NCBI RefSeq assembly: GCF_028823535.1
Contig: NZ_JAQIYM010000016.1
Coordinates: 92,732-156,731 of the forward strand
Direction of reading: 5' to 3'
From: Pseudomonas serbica
GTDB lineage: Bacteria > Pseudomonadota > Gammaproteobacteria > Pseudomonadales > Pseudomonadaceae
DNA: 64,000 nt
The notes beneath the pieces were generated by a model. It saw only the letters and a program-made list of their open reading frames with translations. It was not told where the DNA came from and did not search any database. The translations under genes were made by a program, and so were the position numbers. This document shows, one piece after another, positions 26,878 to 35,112 of this stretch (position 1 is the first letter of the stretch; every line of letters begins with the position of its first letter).

Positions 26878-27407
26878 ACGCTGTTCGACGGCACGCAGAT
26901 CCCGAACCAGCCCACTGATCAAAAGCCGCGCATCCTGCTGCTGTACGGCTCGAACCGCGAGCGCTCGTTCAGCCGGCTGCTGGTCGAAGAAGCCGCTCGC
27001 CTGTTGGAGCATTTCGGCGCAGAGACGCGCATCTTCAATCCGTCCGGCCTGCCCCTGCCCGACGATGCGCCTGTCGCCCCACTCAGGGCAAAACGCTGGC
27101 GGTGATGCAAGTATGCGGCGGCTCCCAGTCATTCAACGTGGTCAATCAGCTGCGTGTGCTGGGACGCTGGATGCGCATGTTCACCATCCCCAATCAGTCT
27201 TCGGTGCCGAAGGCGTTCATGGAATTCGATGAGGCGGGCCGGATGAAACCGTCGGCCTACTACGACCGGGTCGTCGACGTGATGGAAGAACTGGTGAAGT
27301 TCACCCTGCTGCTGCGCGACCGCCAGGCGTTCCTGGTGGATCGCTACTCTGAACGCAAAGAGAGCGCCGAACAGCTCATGGCCCGGGTCAATCAGCGTTC
27401 CATCTGA
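26878..27407 (+). pseudogene. arsH: arsH with a large internal deletion
   Basis: The 5' part (LFDGTQIP, PRILLLYGSNRERSFSRLL, IFNPSGLPLPDDAPV) is ArsH, with the FMN-binding GSNR loop. At about 27075 it jumps to TQGKTLAVMQVCGGSQSFN in another frame, skipping roughly 45 residues of the flavodoxin core, including the PERHG region. The 3' part is intact to SI and stop at 27407. ArsH is an NADPH:FMN reductase that oxidises trivalent organoarsenicals. The arsB and arsC genes usually found between arsR and arsH are gone. Confidence 0.88.
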
Positions 27408-27421
27408 GGTTAATGCCAGCG

Positions 27422-28789
27422 TCACGCGCGGCTGATCTCCAGCGTGGCGCGCAACCCTTTAGGGCTGCGATTCTCCAGCTTGACCTGGCCACCCAGGCGA
27501 ACGGCAATGGCCTGGACGATGGTCAGTCCCAGGCCTGCCCCCTGGTCATTGCCGCGGCTGTAGAAACGCTCGAAAAGCCGATCGCGATCGTCCTCGTTGA
27601 TACCCGGGCCCTCATCTTCAACGCAAAGTTCGTAACCGTTCTCCCTGGCGGCCAGCGTTACCTTGATGAGCCCATGCGGTGGAGAAAAATTCGCGGCATT
27701 GGTAACCAGGTTGTTCAGGGCAATATCGATCGCTGCGGGGTCGACCCTGACAAGGCCGATGTCGTCGCTGACGTCGAAAACCAGTTCCAGATCCTTGCTC
27801 AACAGCCAGGGAGTGAGCTGGATCAGGCTGCCGCGCACAGCGGCGGCCAGATCGACAGGTACAGGCAGTTGCGTACCGGGTGTCGGCTCGATACGCGCCA
27901 TCGTCAGCAATTGATTGACCAGCCGGCTGGTACGGTCGACGCCGGCAATCAGGTGTTCAAGCGAAACCCGGCGTTCCTCGTCATTGCCCGCTTGCATCAG
28001 GTTTTCGGCATGCACCCGGAGCACCGCCAGTGGCGTGCGCATTTCGTGGGCGGCGTCAGCGATGAAGCGCCGCTCACGCCCCATGACTTCCTGGATCTGC
28101 GCGAGCATGCGGTTCAGGGCTGCCTGCATCGGCTCAAGCTCGGTGGGCAGCGGCGTCAGTTGCAAGGGCTCCAGTGAACCTGGCTGCCTGGCCCGCAGTG
28201 TGGCCGCCATATTGACCAGGGGTTTGAGCCCCCAACCGATGGCCAGCCAGATCATGGCGGCCAGCAGCAGACTCCCCAGGATGTTGGGCCACAGCGTGTG
28301 GCTGACGATCCGGTCTACCAGGTCCGCTCGAACGTCGTCGCGTTCGCCCACCCAGATGCGCAAATTGTTTTGTTTGTCTTCGAGCAGGAAGGCCCGCCAA
28401 TGCCGGTTGTTCAGGTCGACGACATCACTGAAGCCTGGGGTAGCCGGTGGGGCACTGAAGGACGGCGAGCTCGCCGTGTGCACCAGCACCTCACCCTTGA
28501 AGTTCCAGACCTGAAAGGCAATCTTGGTTTCATAGGGATGGCCGTCGACCTTGGGTGCCGCCTCGCTCAAGGCCTGGTTGAAGGCCTGGTACAGATCGGA
28601 ATGTTCCTTGCTCGCCAAGGGCATGCGCATGACGCCTTGCAAAAGACGCGCGTTCTGGGCCAATTGGGCATCGTAGACTTCGGCAATTTCGTGGTTGCTG
28701 TCGTACAGGTTGAGCAGGCTGATCACTGTCAGGCCAGCGAGCATCAAGCCAATGATCAAGGTCAGGGTGCGACGCCTGATCGAGGTCAT
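27422..28789 (-). CDS. Two-component sensor histidine kinase (QseC/PmrB-like)
   Basis: 455 residues. Two membrane helices (about 10-30 and 165-185) flank a periplasmic sensor domain of about 135 residues. HAMP follows, then the phosphoacceptor His in AHEMRTPLAVL (about 243), and the ATPase with N-box NLVTNAANFS, DEGPGI and GAGLGLTIV. Its start overlaps the response-regulator stop by 4 bases. Last gene of the seven-gene operon starting at 33716, so it should report on the product or precursor of that operon. The stimulus cannot be read. Confidence 0.9.
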   Translation of the reverse strand: MTSIRRRTLTLIIGLMLAGLTVISLLNLYDSNHEIAEVYDAQLAQNARLLQGVMRMPLASKEHSDLYQAFNQALSEAAPKVDGHPYETKIAFQVWNFKGEVLVHTASSPSFSAPPATPGFSDVVDLNNRHWRAFLLEDKQNNLRIWVGERDDVRADLVDRIVSHTLWPNILGSLLLAAMIWLAIGWGLKPLVNMAATLRARQPGSLEPLQLTPLPTELEPMQAALNRMLAQIQEVMGRERRFIADAAHEMRTPLAVLRVHAENLMQAGNDEERRVSLEHLIAGVDRTSRLVNQLLTMARIEPTPGTQLPVPVDLAAAVRGSLIQLTPWLLSKDLELVFDVSDDIGLVRVDPAAIDIALNNLVTNAANFSPPHGLIKVTLAARENGYELCVEDEGPGINEDDRDRLFERFYSRGNDQGAGLGLTIVQAIAVRLGGQVKLENRSPKGLRATLEISRA

Positions 28790-29448
28790 CGACGCTCCTC
28801 CACCAGGTAACCGATTCCGCGGATGGTGCGGATCAGGTCGGTAGAGAACTTTTTACGCAGGTGGTGAATGTGCACTTCCAGCGTGTTGCTTTCGGCTTCT
28901 TCGTTCCAGCCGTAGAGCAACTGCATCAGATGATCGCGAGTCATCACCCGTCCCGGTGGCGAGAGCAGTTCATGGAGCAACTGGTATTCCTTGGGTGTCA
29001 GGGCGACGGGCTCGCCCTTGTAACTGACTTGCTGGGTGCCCGGGTTGAGGCTGATACCGGCGTGCTCGATCAGCGCTTGTGCGCGGCCGGCGCTGCGGCG
29101 CAGGAGCGCACGTATGCGCGCTTTCAGCTCGGCCAGGTCGAAAGGCTTGATCAGGTAATCATCGGCGCCGGCATCCAGCCCGGCAATGCGGTCTTCAGTG
29201 GCGTCCCGCGCCGTCAGGATCAGCACGGGCAGATTGGAGCCACTTTCACGCAAGCGCCGCAGCACCTGGAGGCCGTCCATGCGTGGCAGGCCAAGGTCGA
29301 GTACCGCCAGATCAAAGATTTCGCTGAGCAGCGAGTGCAAGGCACTGCTGCCGTCCTGCAACCAGTCGACGGTGTAGCCTTCACGGCTGAGGGCCTGGTG
29401 TATGCCCTCGCCGAGTGCCACGTCATCCTCTATCAGTAATAGGCGCAC
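28786..29448 (-). CDS. OmpR-family response regulator (QseB/PmrA-like)
   Basis: 220 residues from a GTG start with AGGAG upstream. The receiver domain holds DD at 8-9, phosphoacceptor Asp51 (LDLGLP), Thr and Lys of the switch (TARDA, IKPFD). The C-terminal winged helix (about 125-218) has LTPKEYQLLHELL and VHIHHLRKKF. Its relatives PmrA and QseB bind pairs of CTTAA-like repeats; just such elements stand before the first gene of this operon (33766-33825), supporting autoregulation of the operon. Confidence 0.92.
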   Translation of the reverse strand: MRLLLIEDDVALGEGIHQALSREGYTVDWLQDGSSALHSLLSEIFDLAVLDLGLPRMDGLQVLRRLRESGSNLPVLILTARDATEDRIAGLDAGADDYLIKPFDLAELKARIRALLRRSAGRAQALIEHAGISLNPGTQQVSYKGEPVALTPKEYQLLHELLSPPGRVMTRDHLMQLLYGWNEEAESNTLEVHIHHLRKKFSTDLIRTIRGIGYLVEERR

Positions 29449-29459
29449 ACGGACTCCTG

Positions 29460-30104
29460 TCAGCCAAGTTTCTTGTTCACTTCCACCAACAACGCTTCAA
29501 TCTCTTTGCGGCGCCCGGCATCGGCGGATTCGCGGCCGGGACGAGGCGCGGCCAGCAAGGCTTTTTGCAGTGCGGCCTTGGCCTCGACATATCGCTTCTG
29601 ACGGTAGAGGTGATCTCCCCAAAAGTACAGGCTGTCGATGCCATTGGGGTTCATTTGCAAGGCCACTTTGAGCAATTGTTCGGCCTTGTCCGAGTCGCCA
29701 AAACCGATGGGCCAACCTGGCACCCGGTCATACAGCGCACCGAGGCTGGTGTAGGCAGAGCCTTGCAGCGCCTTGGGGTCCAGGGCCAGGGCTTTTTCCA
29801 GGTCGGCCTTGGCATCCTTGACCTTGCTCAGCGCACCGAGACCGCCCTGGGCACCGGCCCAACTGCTGGTGACGATACCGGACCAGATCCAGGCTTCCGC
29901 CACGGCCTGGCGCTCCTGGGTGAAGCTTGATGCTTGCGCGGCGAGTTTTTCGAAGGCCGCGGTGCGTTGTCCCTCCGGCAACTCGTACTGAATGTGCGCC
30001 CAGCTTTGCTGGATCCCGTTGAGGCGTTGCTGGTCGGCGGCATCCAGCGCCCAGGCACTCTGGCTCAATACACCGCACAGCAGGCAGGCAATGATCTTGT
30101 TCAT
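29460..30104 (-). CDS. Exported TPR-repeat protein
   Basis: 214 residues with a signal peptide (cleavage after about SAWA, residue 19). The rest is helical, with TPR-like units around 95-190 (AKADLEKALALDPKAL, AEQLLKVALQMNPNGI, AKAALQKALLAAP). Probably a periplasmic scaffold or binding partner. The start overlaps the SDR stop by 4 bases and the stop is 11 bases before the response regulator, so it belongs to the same transcript. It may link a periplasmic product to the sensor kinase; that is inference. Confidence 0.85.
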   Translation of the reverse strand: MNKIIACLLCGVLSQSAWALDAADQQRLNGIQQSWAHIQYELPEGQRTAAFEKLAAQASSFTQERQAVAEAWIWSGIVTSSWAGAQGGLGALSKVKDAKADLEKALALDPKALQGSAYTSLGALYDRVPGWPIGFGDSDKAEQLLKVALQMNPNGIDSLYFWGDHLYRQKRYVEAKAALQKALLAAPRPGRESADAGRRKEIEALLVEVNKKLG

Positions 30105-30910
30105 GGCTTGAGATTCTCCTTGTCAGGTTTCTGGCTCAGGTGGCGGATCAGCGGCAGTTGCTTGCGCAAGCCGCGGTCCACCAGATGTGGCAGCAGGCTG
30201 TTGAGACGAACGAAAAAGCGTTCCGGCCAGCCCAGGTACAAGTCACGACGGTCACCGGCGATGGCGTGAATCACGGCGGCTGCCACGGCTCGCGGATCGT
30301 CGACGTTGGCCTTGAGCGCATCGTTGAGCGCCTGGGCAGCCGGGCTGTTCATGCTGGTGCGGGTGGCTCGAGGGGCGACGTAGAGCACGCTGACCCGGGT
30401 ATCCGCCAGCTCCCGGCGCAGGGCTTCGGAGAACCCGCGCAGGGCAAACTTGGTCGCGCAGTAACTGGCATAACCAGGGTAGCCAATGGAGCCATAGGTC
30501 GAGCCGACGTTGACCACCATGGCACTGTCGGCCTGCTTGAGCAGTGGCAGCAGCAGTTTGGTCAGGCAGATCGGCGCGCTGATGTTCACCGCCAGCATCG
30601 CGTTGATCTCACTGTCGTCCAGCTGTTCGAGCATGGCGAAATGATTGACCCCGGCGGCATTGATCAGCAAGTTGATGCCGCCGATGCTTTCGGCTTCCGC
30701 CAGTACTTCTCGGCGCTCTGAGAGCTGCGTCAGGTCCGCCCCGATCCAGAACAGGTTGCGCGGGTACAGCTCGAGCAGCGGCACCAGCGGTTGCCGATTG
30801 CGTGCCACCGCCAAGACCCGGGCACCACTGGCGCACAGGGCCGTGGCGATGGCCAGGCCGATGCCGCCGCTGGCTCCGGTCAACACCACGCGGGCTTCAG
30901 ACAGGCGCAT
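30101..30910 (-). CDS. Short-chain dehydrogenase/reductase
   Basis: 269 residues from the ATG at 30910, chosen for GGGGAGAATC upstream rather than the longer frame to 30928. Classical SDR: TGASGGIG cofactor motif at about 11-18, NAAG near 85, catalytic Ser in VNVGSTYGS and YASYCATKFA (Tyr/Lys). The C-terminal DLYLGWPERFFVRLNSLLP is typical of membrane-lipid-active SDRs related to YqjQ/DltE. It overlaps the diiron enzyme gene by 14 bases, so the product of one is likely the substrate of the other. Confidence 0.88.
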   Translation of the reverse strand: MRLSEARVVLTGASGGIGLAIATALCASGARVLAVARNRQPLVPLLELYPRNLFWIGADLTQLSERREVLAEAESIGGINLLINAAGVNHFAMLEQLDDSEINAMLAVNISAPICLTKLLLPLLKQADSAMVVNVGSTYGSIGYPGYASYCATKFALRGFSEALRRELADTRVSVLYVAPRATRTSMNSPAAQALNDALKANVDDPRAVAAAVIHAIAGDRRDLYLGWPERFFVRLNSLLPHLVDRGLRKQLPLIRHLSQKPDKENLKP

Positions 30911-31571
30911 GCAGATTCTCCCCGTCATGGGGCAGGCCGCGGAACATATCGGTGTACAGCCGGTAGACCACTGTGGAGGCGTGAATGACAGCGGCCTGAT
31001 CGTCCGGGTCTTCCAGCTGGTTCATGAGTCGACGGTAGGTCTGCATGTGTTCGATATCCAGTGAACCGTGGGAACTGAGGTAGCTGAAGGCGCTTTGCGG
31101 CAGATCCAGGTGTTCGCGAATGCTGTCGGCGGCCTGGGTGGCCAGGGCGATGCTGGTGCCTTCGAGCACGTTGACCATGCCGAACAGCCCCACGGGGTTG
31201 CCCCGCGCAATCAGGTCGTAGAGGAAGCTGACCATCAACTCGATCGGCATGGACGGACGCCCGGTGCGTACAGCATCCTTGTCGCCGCCGCACGCCTCGA
31301 TGTCATCAAGCACCCACTTCTCATGGCCATATTCATCCTCGATGTACTCACAGACCGCTTCTCGCAGCCATTCCAGGCGCGACGGCAGGCGCGCGCCGCA
31401 AGCCATCATCAAGGGGACGGTATGACGCACGTGGTAATAGGCCTGCGCGAGAAAGGCCTGGTAACTGTCCAGGCTGACCTTGCCCTCCACGGCATCCCGG
31501 ATGATCGGCAAGTTGAACAGTTCGGCACGTTGTTGTTGCGTGGCTTCTTGCAGCCTGTCAAAAAAACTCAT
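30897..31571 (-). CDS. Heme-oxygenase-like diiron oxidase (HDO) family protein
   Basis: 224 residues, all helical. Candidate iron ligands are in the HDO order: Glu78/Glu80 and His83 (EDEYGHE), Glu137 (VLEGTS), then His168, Asp172 and His175 (HGSLDIEH, the H-x3-D-x2-H signature). The spacing fits diiron members such as UndA and SznF rather than true heme oxygenase or PqqC. Known HDOs decarboxylate fatty acids, N-oxygenate amines or cleave C-C bonds. The gene starts in an ATGA overlap with the adenylate-forming ligase, which may supply an acyl substrate. Substrate unknown. Confidence 0.87.
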   Translation of the reverse strand: MSFFDRLQEATQQQRAELFNLPIIRDAVEGKVSLDSYQAFLAQAYYHVRHTVPLMMACGARLPSRLEWLREAVCEYIEDEYGHEKWVLDDIEACGGDKDAVRTGRPSMPIELMVSFLYDLIARGNPVGLFGMVNVLEGTSIALATQAADSIREHLDLPQSAFSYLSSHGSLDIEHMQTYRRLMNQLEDPDDQAAVIHASTVVYRLYTDMFRGLPHDGENLHAPV

Positions 31572-33049
31572 GGTGCGGTTTCCTCGGAAAATGCGGATTC
31601 GCTCAGTTGCTCCCGGTAGCGTTCGATGATGGCGTCACGCCGGGGCCGGCCATTGGCGGTGAGCAAACCATTGGCGGCGGTGAAAGGTTGATCGAGACGG
31701 GTCCAGCGATGGACCTGGGCGTACCCGGGTAAAGCCTCGTTGGCCTGGCTGACGGCGGCGGCCAGTTGTTCCTCAGTGCAATCGGGGCGATGGGGCCACA
31801 GCAGCGCATGGTTGTGCGCCATGGCCTCGCCATGGACGAAGGCCTGGGCGATCAGCCCGCGCTGGGTCAATTCGGCCTCCACCCACTCCGGATTCACATT
31901 GCGCCCGAAACTGGTGACGAACTGATGTTTCTTGCGGCCCTTGAGGTAGAGAAAACCCTCGGCGTCGAACTCGCCAAGATCGCCGCTGGGCCACCACTGC
32001 GCGGTGTGCGGCGCCTCCCCCAGATAGCCCAGCAAGGTTGATCCCTTGATCAGCACTTCGCCGTCCTGCGCCAGGCGAATCTGCACATGGGGCAAGGGCT
32101 GTCCAACACTGCCAGGGCGATGCGCTTGCGCACGATTGAGGCAGACCACCGATGCACATTCCGACAGTCCATACCCTTCGTAGACCGGCAAGCCCACCCG
32201 TTCGGCACGCCGCAGCAGATCCCCGGACACCCGGGCGCCGCCCACGGCGGCAAAACGCAGGTGCCGTGGGTCGAAGGCTTTCTGCTCGGCAGCACTGACG
32301 AGCATCAGCAGCAACTGCGGCACCAGGATCAGGCTCTGGGGCGACCGGCTGGCCAGGCATCCCAGCAGTTGGGGCACATTCACACCGCTGGCCCCCTCGA
32401 TCCCCAGGGTCTTCGCGCCAGGCAGGCTCAAAGTCGCACCGGCATACAGCGCCGCATAACAACCGATGTTCTCCAGCAAAATGGCGAGCGGCAGCAGCGC
32501 CAGATGGTGCTGCGGGTCGGTGGGCTTACTGGCCAGGTACAGCTCGCGACTGACCCGCAAGATGCTGTCTGCACCCAAGCACACCCCTTTGGGCGTACCC
32601 GTGGTACCGGAAGTGAAAGTCAACTTGGCCGTGCCTTCAGGCATCCGGTTCGGGCCGCTGAAGGTGCGGCGCCAGAACTCGCCGTCCTTGTGATAACCCG
32701 CCGCGAGCAGTTCGTCGTGCAGATGCGGCTCGGCAATGACCCGTTCGGCGCGGCTTTGCTCCAGGCAATGAGTGCGTTGCGCCGGGCTGAAAAAGCCCGG
32801 CAAGGCTACACAGGTCAGGCCGGCGAACAGTGCAGCCAGATCCCAGAGCATGGCGTCAACGCCGTTGTCCAGCGCCAGGGCCACGACCTCGATCTGTTCA
32901 TCGCGCAGTCGCTGCTGGCGGTCCATTACTTCGGCATACAGCGTGGCGTAGTCCAGTTTCAGCTGATCGCCCCACAACGCAGTGGCGTTTGCCCTACCCT
33001 CGGCATGCTTGCGCAGGGTCTGCATGAAACCTTCCACTTCAGGCGACAT
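31568..33049 (-). CDS. AMP-binding acyl-activating enzyme
   Basis: 493 residues from the ATG at 33049 (MSPEVEGF), preceded by GAGGGG inside the end of the upstream gene; the longer frame to 33217 would overlap that gene by 180 bases. ANL-family motifs: TFTSGTTGTPKG (phosphate loop), YEGYGLSECAS, SGDLGEFD and KGRKKHQFVTSFGRNV. In the C-terminal A10 motif the usual Gly-Lys is Gly-Arg (LTANGRPRRD), so the lysine that assists adenylation is replaced by arginine. It may use an unusual acyl substrate or have weak adenylation. Second gene of the operon. Confidence 0.88.
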   Translation of the reverse strand: MSPEVEGFMQTLRKHAEGRANATALWGDQLKLDYATLYAEVMDRQQRLRDEQIEVVALALDNGVDAMLWDLAALFAGLTCVALPGFFSPAQRTHCLEQSRAERVIAEPHLHDELLAAGYHKDGEFWRRTFSGPNRMPEGTAKLTFTSGTTGTPKGVCLGADSILRVSRELYLASKPTDPQHHLALLPLAILLENIGCYAALYAGATLSLPGAKTLGIEGASGVNVPQLLGCLASRSPQSLILVPQLLLMLVSAAEQKAFDPRHLRFAAVGGARVSGDLLRRAERVGLPVYEGYGLSECASVVCLNRAQAHRPGSVGQPLPHVQIRLAQDGEVLIKGSTLLGYLGEAPHTAQWWPSGDLGEFDAEGFLYLKGRKKHQFVTSFGRNVNPEWVEAELTQRGLIAQAFVHGEAMAHNHALLWPHRPDCTEEQLAAAVSQANEALPGYAQVHRWTRLDQPFTAANGLLTANGRPRRDAIIERYREQLSESAFSEETAP

Positions 33050-33716
33050 CGCAGCACCCCTCACTGGACGTTGGCAATCCCAGGCGGCTGAACATCCCGA
33101 TATTGCGCAGATGAATGAATCCGGCGCGGATGTTGCCAACGTGAACCCAGGGCTTGCTCTCGTAGTAACTGCCCCAGGCGTGACGGTCCTCACCGAGTCG
33201 CGCAGGGTCGGCGGCACACAGCGTGACAGGCTTCAAACCCAGGCGATGAAAGCTGTTGACCAACCCCAGGTTGCCGGTAAAAGCCACCCATTCCAGCCCC
33301 CCCATGGCCAGCAGATAGGTCATGGCGATGATGCTCAAGCGAGCGTTTGCGGTGTCGCTGGCGGCCAGATTGCCCACCTCGACGATGGCCGATCGGTCTA
33401 CGCAATGGTCTGCCGTGGCACTGATCAGCGGATCGATCGCCTCGTCCAGGTAACACTCAAGAAACAGCGGTCCGTCGCTCGCCACGCGTACACCGACCAC
33501 GGCACACAGTGCATTGGACGCATCGCTCATGCCGAACAGTTGCGGCATGAAATGGCGAATGTCGGCCCCGTGGGCCTTGCGAAAACGTTGCTGGATAAAG
33601 ATTTCGAAGGCGTTCCGTTGCGGGTCGCCAGGCAAGGCCTTGGCAAGGTGCAAACGCGGCGTTTCGGCCTGGCCAAATTGCAGCGGCAACTGAACATTCC
33701 AGTTGAAATCGGACAT
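33039..33716 (-). CDS. Thermostable-hemolysin-family protein (GNAT-like)
   Basis: 225 residues of the T_hemolysin family, named after the Vibrio delta hemolysin; the fold is related to GNAT/autoinducer synthases. Landmarks: LECYLDEAIDPLI, RSAIVEVGNLAASDTANAR, WVAFTGNLGLVNSFHRLGL. It has no signal peptide, so secretion as a toxin is not supported. GGGGGAGG precedes the ATG. First gene of the operon; overlaps the ligase by 11 bases. An acyltransferase-like step on a ligase-activated substrate is inferred; direct hemolysis is not shown. Confidence 0.85.
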   Translation of the reverse strand: MSDFNWNVQLPLQFGQAETPRLHLAKALPGDPQRNAFEIFIQQRFRKAHGADIRHFMPQLFGMSDASNALCAVVGVRVASDGPLFLECYLDEAIDPLISATADHCVDRSAIVEVGNLAASDTANARLSIIAMTYLLAMGGLEWVAFTGNLGLVNSFHRLGLKPVTLCAADPARLGEDRHAWGSYYESKPWVHVGNIRAGFIHLRNIGMFSRLGLPTSSEGCCDVA

Positions 33717-33765
33717 TGAAAAATACCTCCCCCGGATCTATTGGGGAGAAGTATCGAGGGCATTT

Positions 33766-33825
33766 CTTAACGAAGTCTGAAGGTGCCAAAAGGATGAGCA
33801 AAAGTGCTCTTCAGATTTGCTTAAG
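33766..33825. promoter_or_regulatory. Twin PmrA/QseB-like boxes
   Basis: CTTAACGAAGTCTGAAG at 33766-33782 and, inverted, CTTAAGCAAATCTGAAG at 33825-33809, agree at 13 of 17 positions. Each has CTTAA-N6-CTGAA, the 11-base repeat spacing bound by PmrA and QseB regulators. They are 50-110 bases upstream of the operon start and 95-155 upstream of the cytochrome b561 start, so either or both may be controlled. Confidence 0.55.
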
Positions 33826-33919
33826 GCTCGGCCGGCAGTGTGGCCACCGCCGGTTCGATCTCGACCGGAACCTGGCTGCTCGAGTGAGTCGGCGGCCCAC
33901 GACGTTCACGAGGCCCAAG

Positions 33920-34462
33920 ATGACCCGCGAAAACACAGCGCCACGCTACGGAAAACTGTCGATCACCTTGCACTGGCTGATGCTGGCGTTGTTTGTCGGC
34001 GTGTACGGCTGCATCGAAATCAAAGGGCTGTTGCCGCGTGGCAATGCCTTCAAGGGCCTGTTTCTCGGCCTGCACGGCGTGTTCGGGCTGAGCATTTTTG
34101 CACTCGTCTGGATCCGTTTGCTCGCACGCCTCACCCCGCGCCCGCCCATCACACCGGCATTGCCTGCCTGGCAAACGGGTATGTCCCACCTGATGCATCT
34201 GGCCCTGTACGTCTTGATGATCGCCACACCGCTACTGGCCTGGCTGATGCTGGCGGCAGCGGGCAAACCGGTGCCCTACTTCGGCTTTTTCCTTCCGGCC
34301 CCGGTAATGGTCGATCCTGACCTGGCCAAGCAATTGAAGCATTGGCACGAACTGCTCGGCAGCACCGGCTACTGGTTGATCGGCCTGCATGCGGTGGTGG
34401 GTTTGTTCCATCATTACTACATGCGCGACAACACCTTGACCAGGATGTTACCCAAGCGCTGA
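33920..34462 (+). CDS. Cytochrome b561-family protein
   Basis: 180 residues from the ATG at 33920 (MTRENTAPRYG); the longer frame runs across the regulatory boxes and is not supported. Four membrane helices. Histidines for two b hemes: ITLHWLML, LHGVFG, LMHLAL and LHAVVGLFHH. Bacterial b561 proteins move electrons between quinol and periplasmic acceptors, for example superoxide or YodB-like targets. Divergent from the hemolysin-family operon and sharing its regulatory region. Confidence 0.9.
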   Translation: MTRENTAPRYGKLSITLHWLMLALFVGVYGCIEIKGLLPRGNAFKGLFLGLHGVFGLSIFALVWIRLLARLTPRPPITPALPAWQTGMSHLMHLALYVLMIATPLLAWLMLAAAGKPVPYFGFFLPAPVMVDPDLAKQLKHWHELLGSTGYWLIGLHAVVGLFHHYYMRDNTLTRMLPKR

Positions 34463-34533
34463 GGGCGTTCTGCAGCGCAAGGTTTCGACCATACTGCCCC
34501 TGTCTTGCACAGCCATCGGCGGGAACCTTCCAG

Positions 34534-35034
34534 ATGATCTCGATTGAACTGCACGCGGCCCGGCGCGACGAGCTGCAGACCATTGAAAACCTGATGCAGT
34601 TCTACACCTATGATTTTAGCGAGTGGTTGCCGCTTCCCCTGGGCGAGCAGGGTTTTTTCAGTATCCTGCCCCTCACCGACTACTGGCGCAAACCCACGAC
34701 CCAGGCCTTTCTGATCAAGGTCGACGGGGAGCTGGCCGGCTTCGTGACCGTGGACGACGACACCCATGTGCCCGATGCTCGCCACAACATCGGGTACCTG
34801 TTTGTCAGTCGACGCTTTCGTGGCCAGGGTGTCGCCAGGTTTGTCGTGTCCACCCTGTTGAACCGGCTCCCCGGCCGATGGCAAATTTTCCATGTCGAGG
34901 CGAACCTGCCGGCACGGTTGTTCTGGGCAGCCGTGATACCCGGGCTCACGCAAAACCGGTTCAGCCTTCATCAGCTGTCGATCCAGGGGTTGCCGTGCAG
35001 CGTTTACTGCTTTGAAAACCCATACCCCCTGTAG
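34534..35034 (+). CDS. GNAT-family acetyltransferase
   Basis: 166 residues from the ATG at 34534. Acetyl-CoA motif in VSRRFRGQGVARFVVSTLL (Arg/Gln-x-x-Gly-x-Gly/Ala) at about 90-108; IGYLFV is the preceding strand. The N-terminus TIENLMQFYTYDFSEW is seen in GNATs of unknown substrate. Lies 71 bases after cytochrome b561 and may share its transcript. Role unknown. Confidence 0.85.
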   Translation: MISIELHAARRDELQTIENLMQFYTYDFSEWLPLPLGEQGFFSILPLTDYWRKPTTQAFLIKVDGELAGFVTVDDDTHVPDARHNIGYLFVSRRFRGQGVARFVVSTLLNRLPGRWQIFHVEANLPARLFWAAVIPGLTQNRFSLHQLSIQGLPCSVYCFENPYPL

Positions 35035-35112
35035 GAACCGGCTTGCCGGCGAAGGCGTTTGAAAGACCAACACAGGCTCAAGGACGTCTTCGCTGGCAAG
35101 CCAGCTTCTTCA
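35030..35112. repeat. REP pair, GGCAAGCC core
   Basis: Inverted elements at 35030-35053 (TGTAGGAACCGGCTTGCCGG...) and 35089-35112 (TTCGCTGGCAAGCCAGC...), directly overlapping the end of the GNAT gene. Confidence 0.85.
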
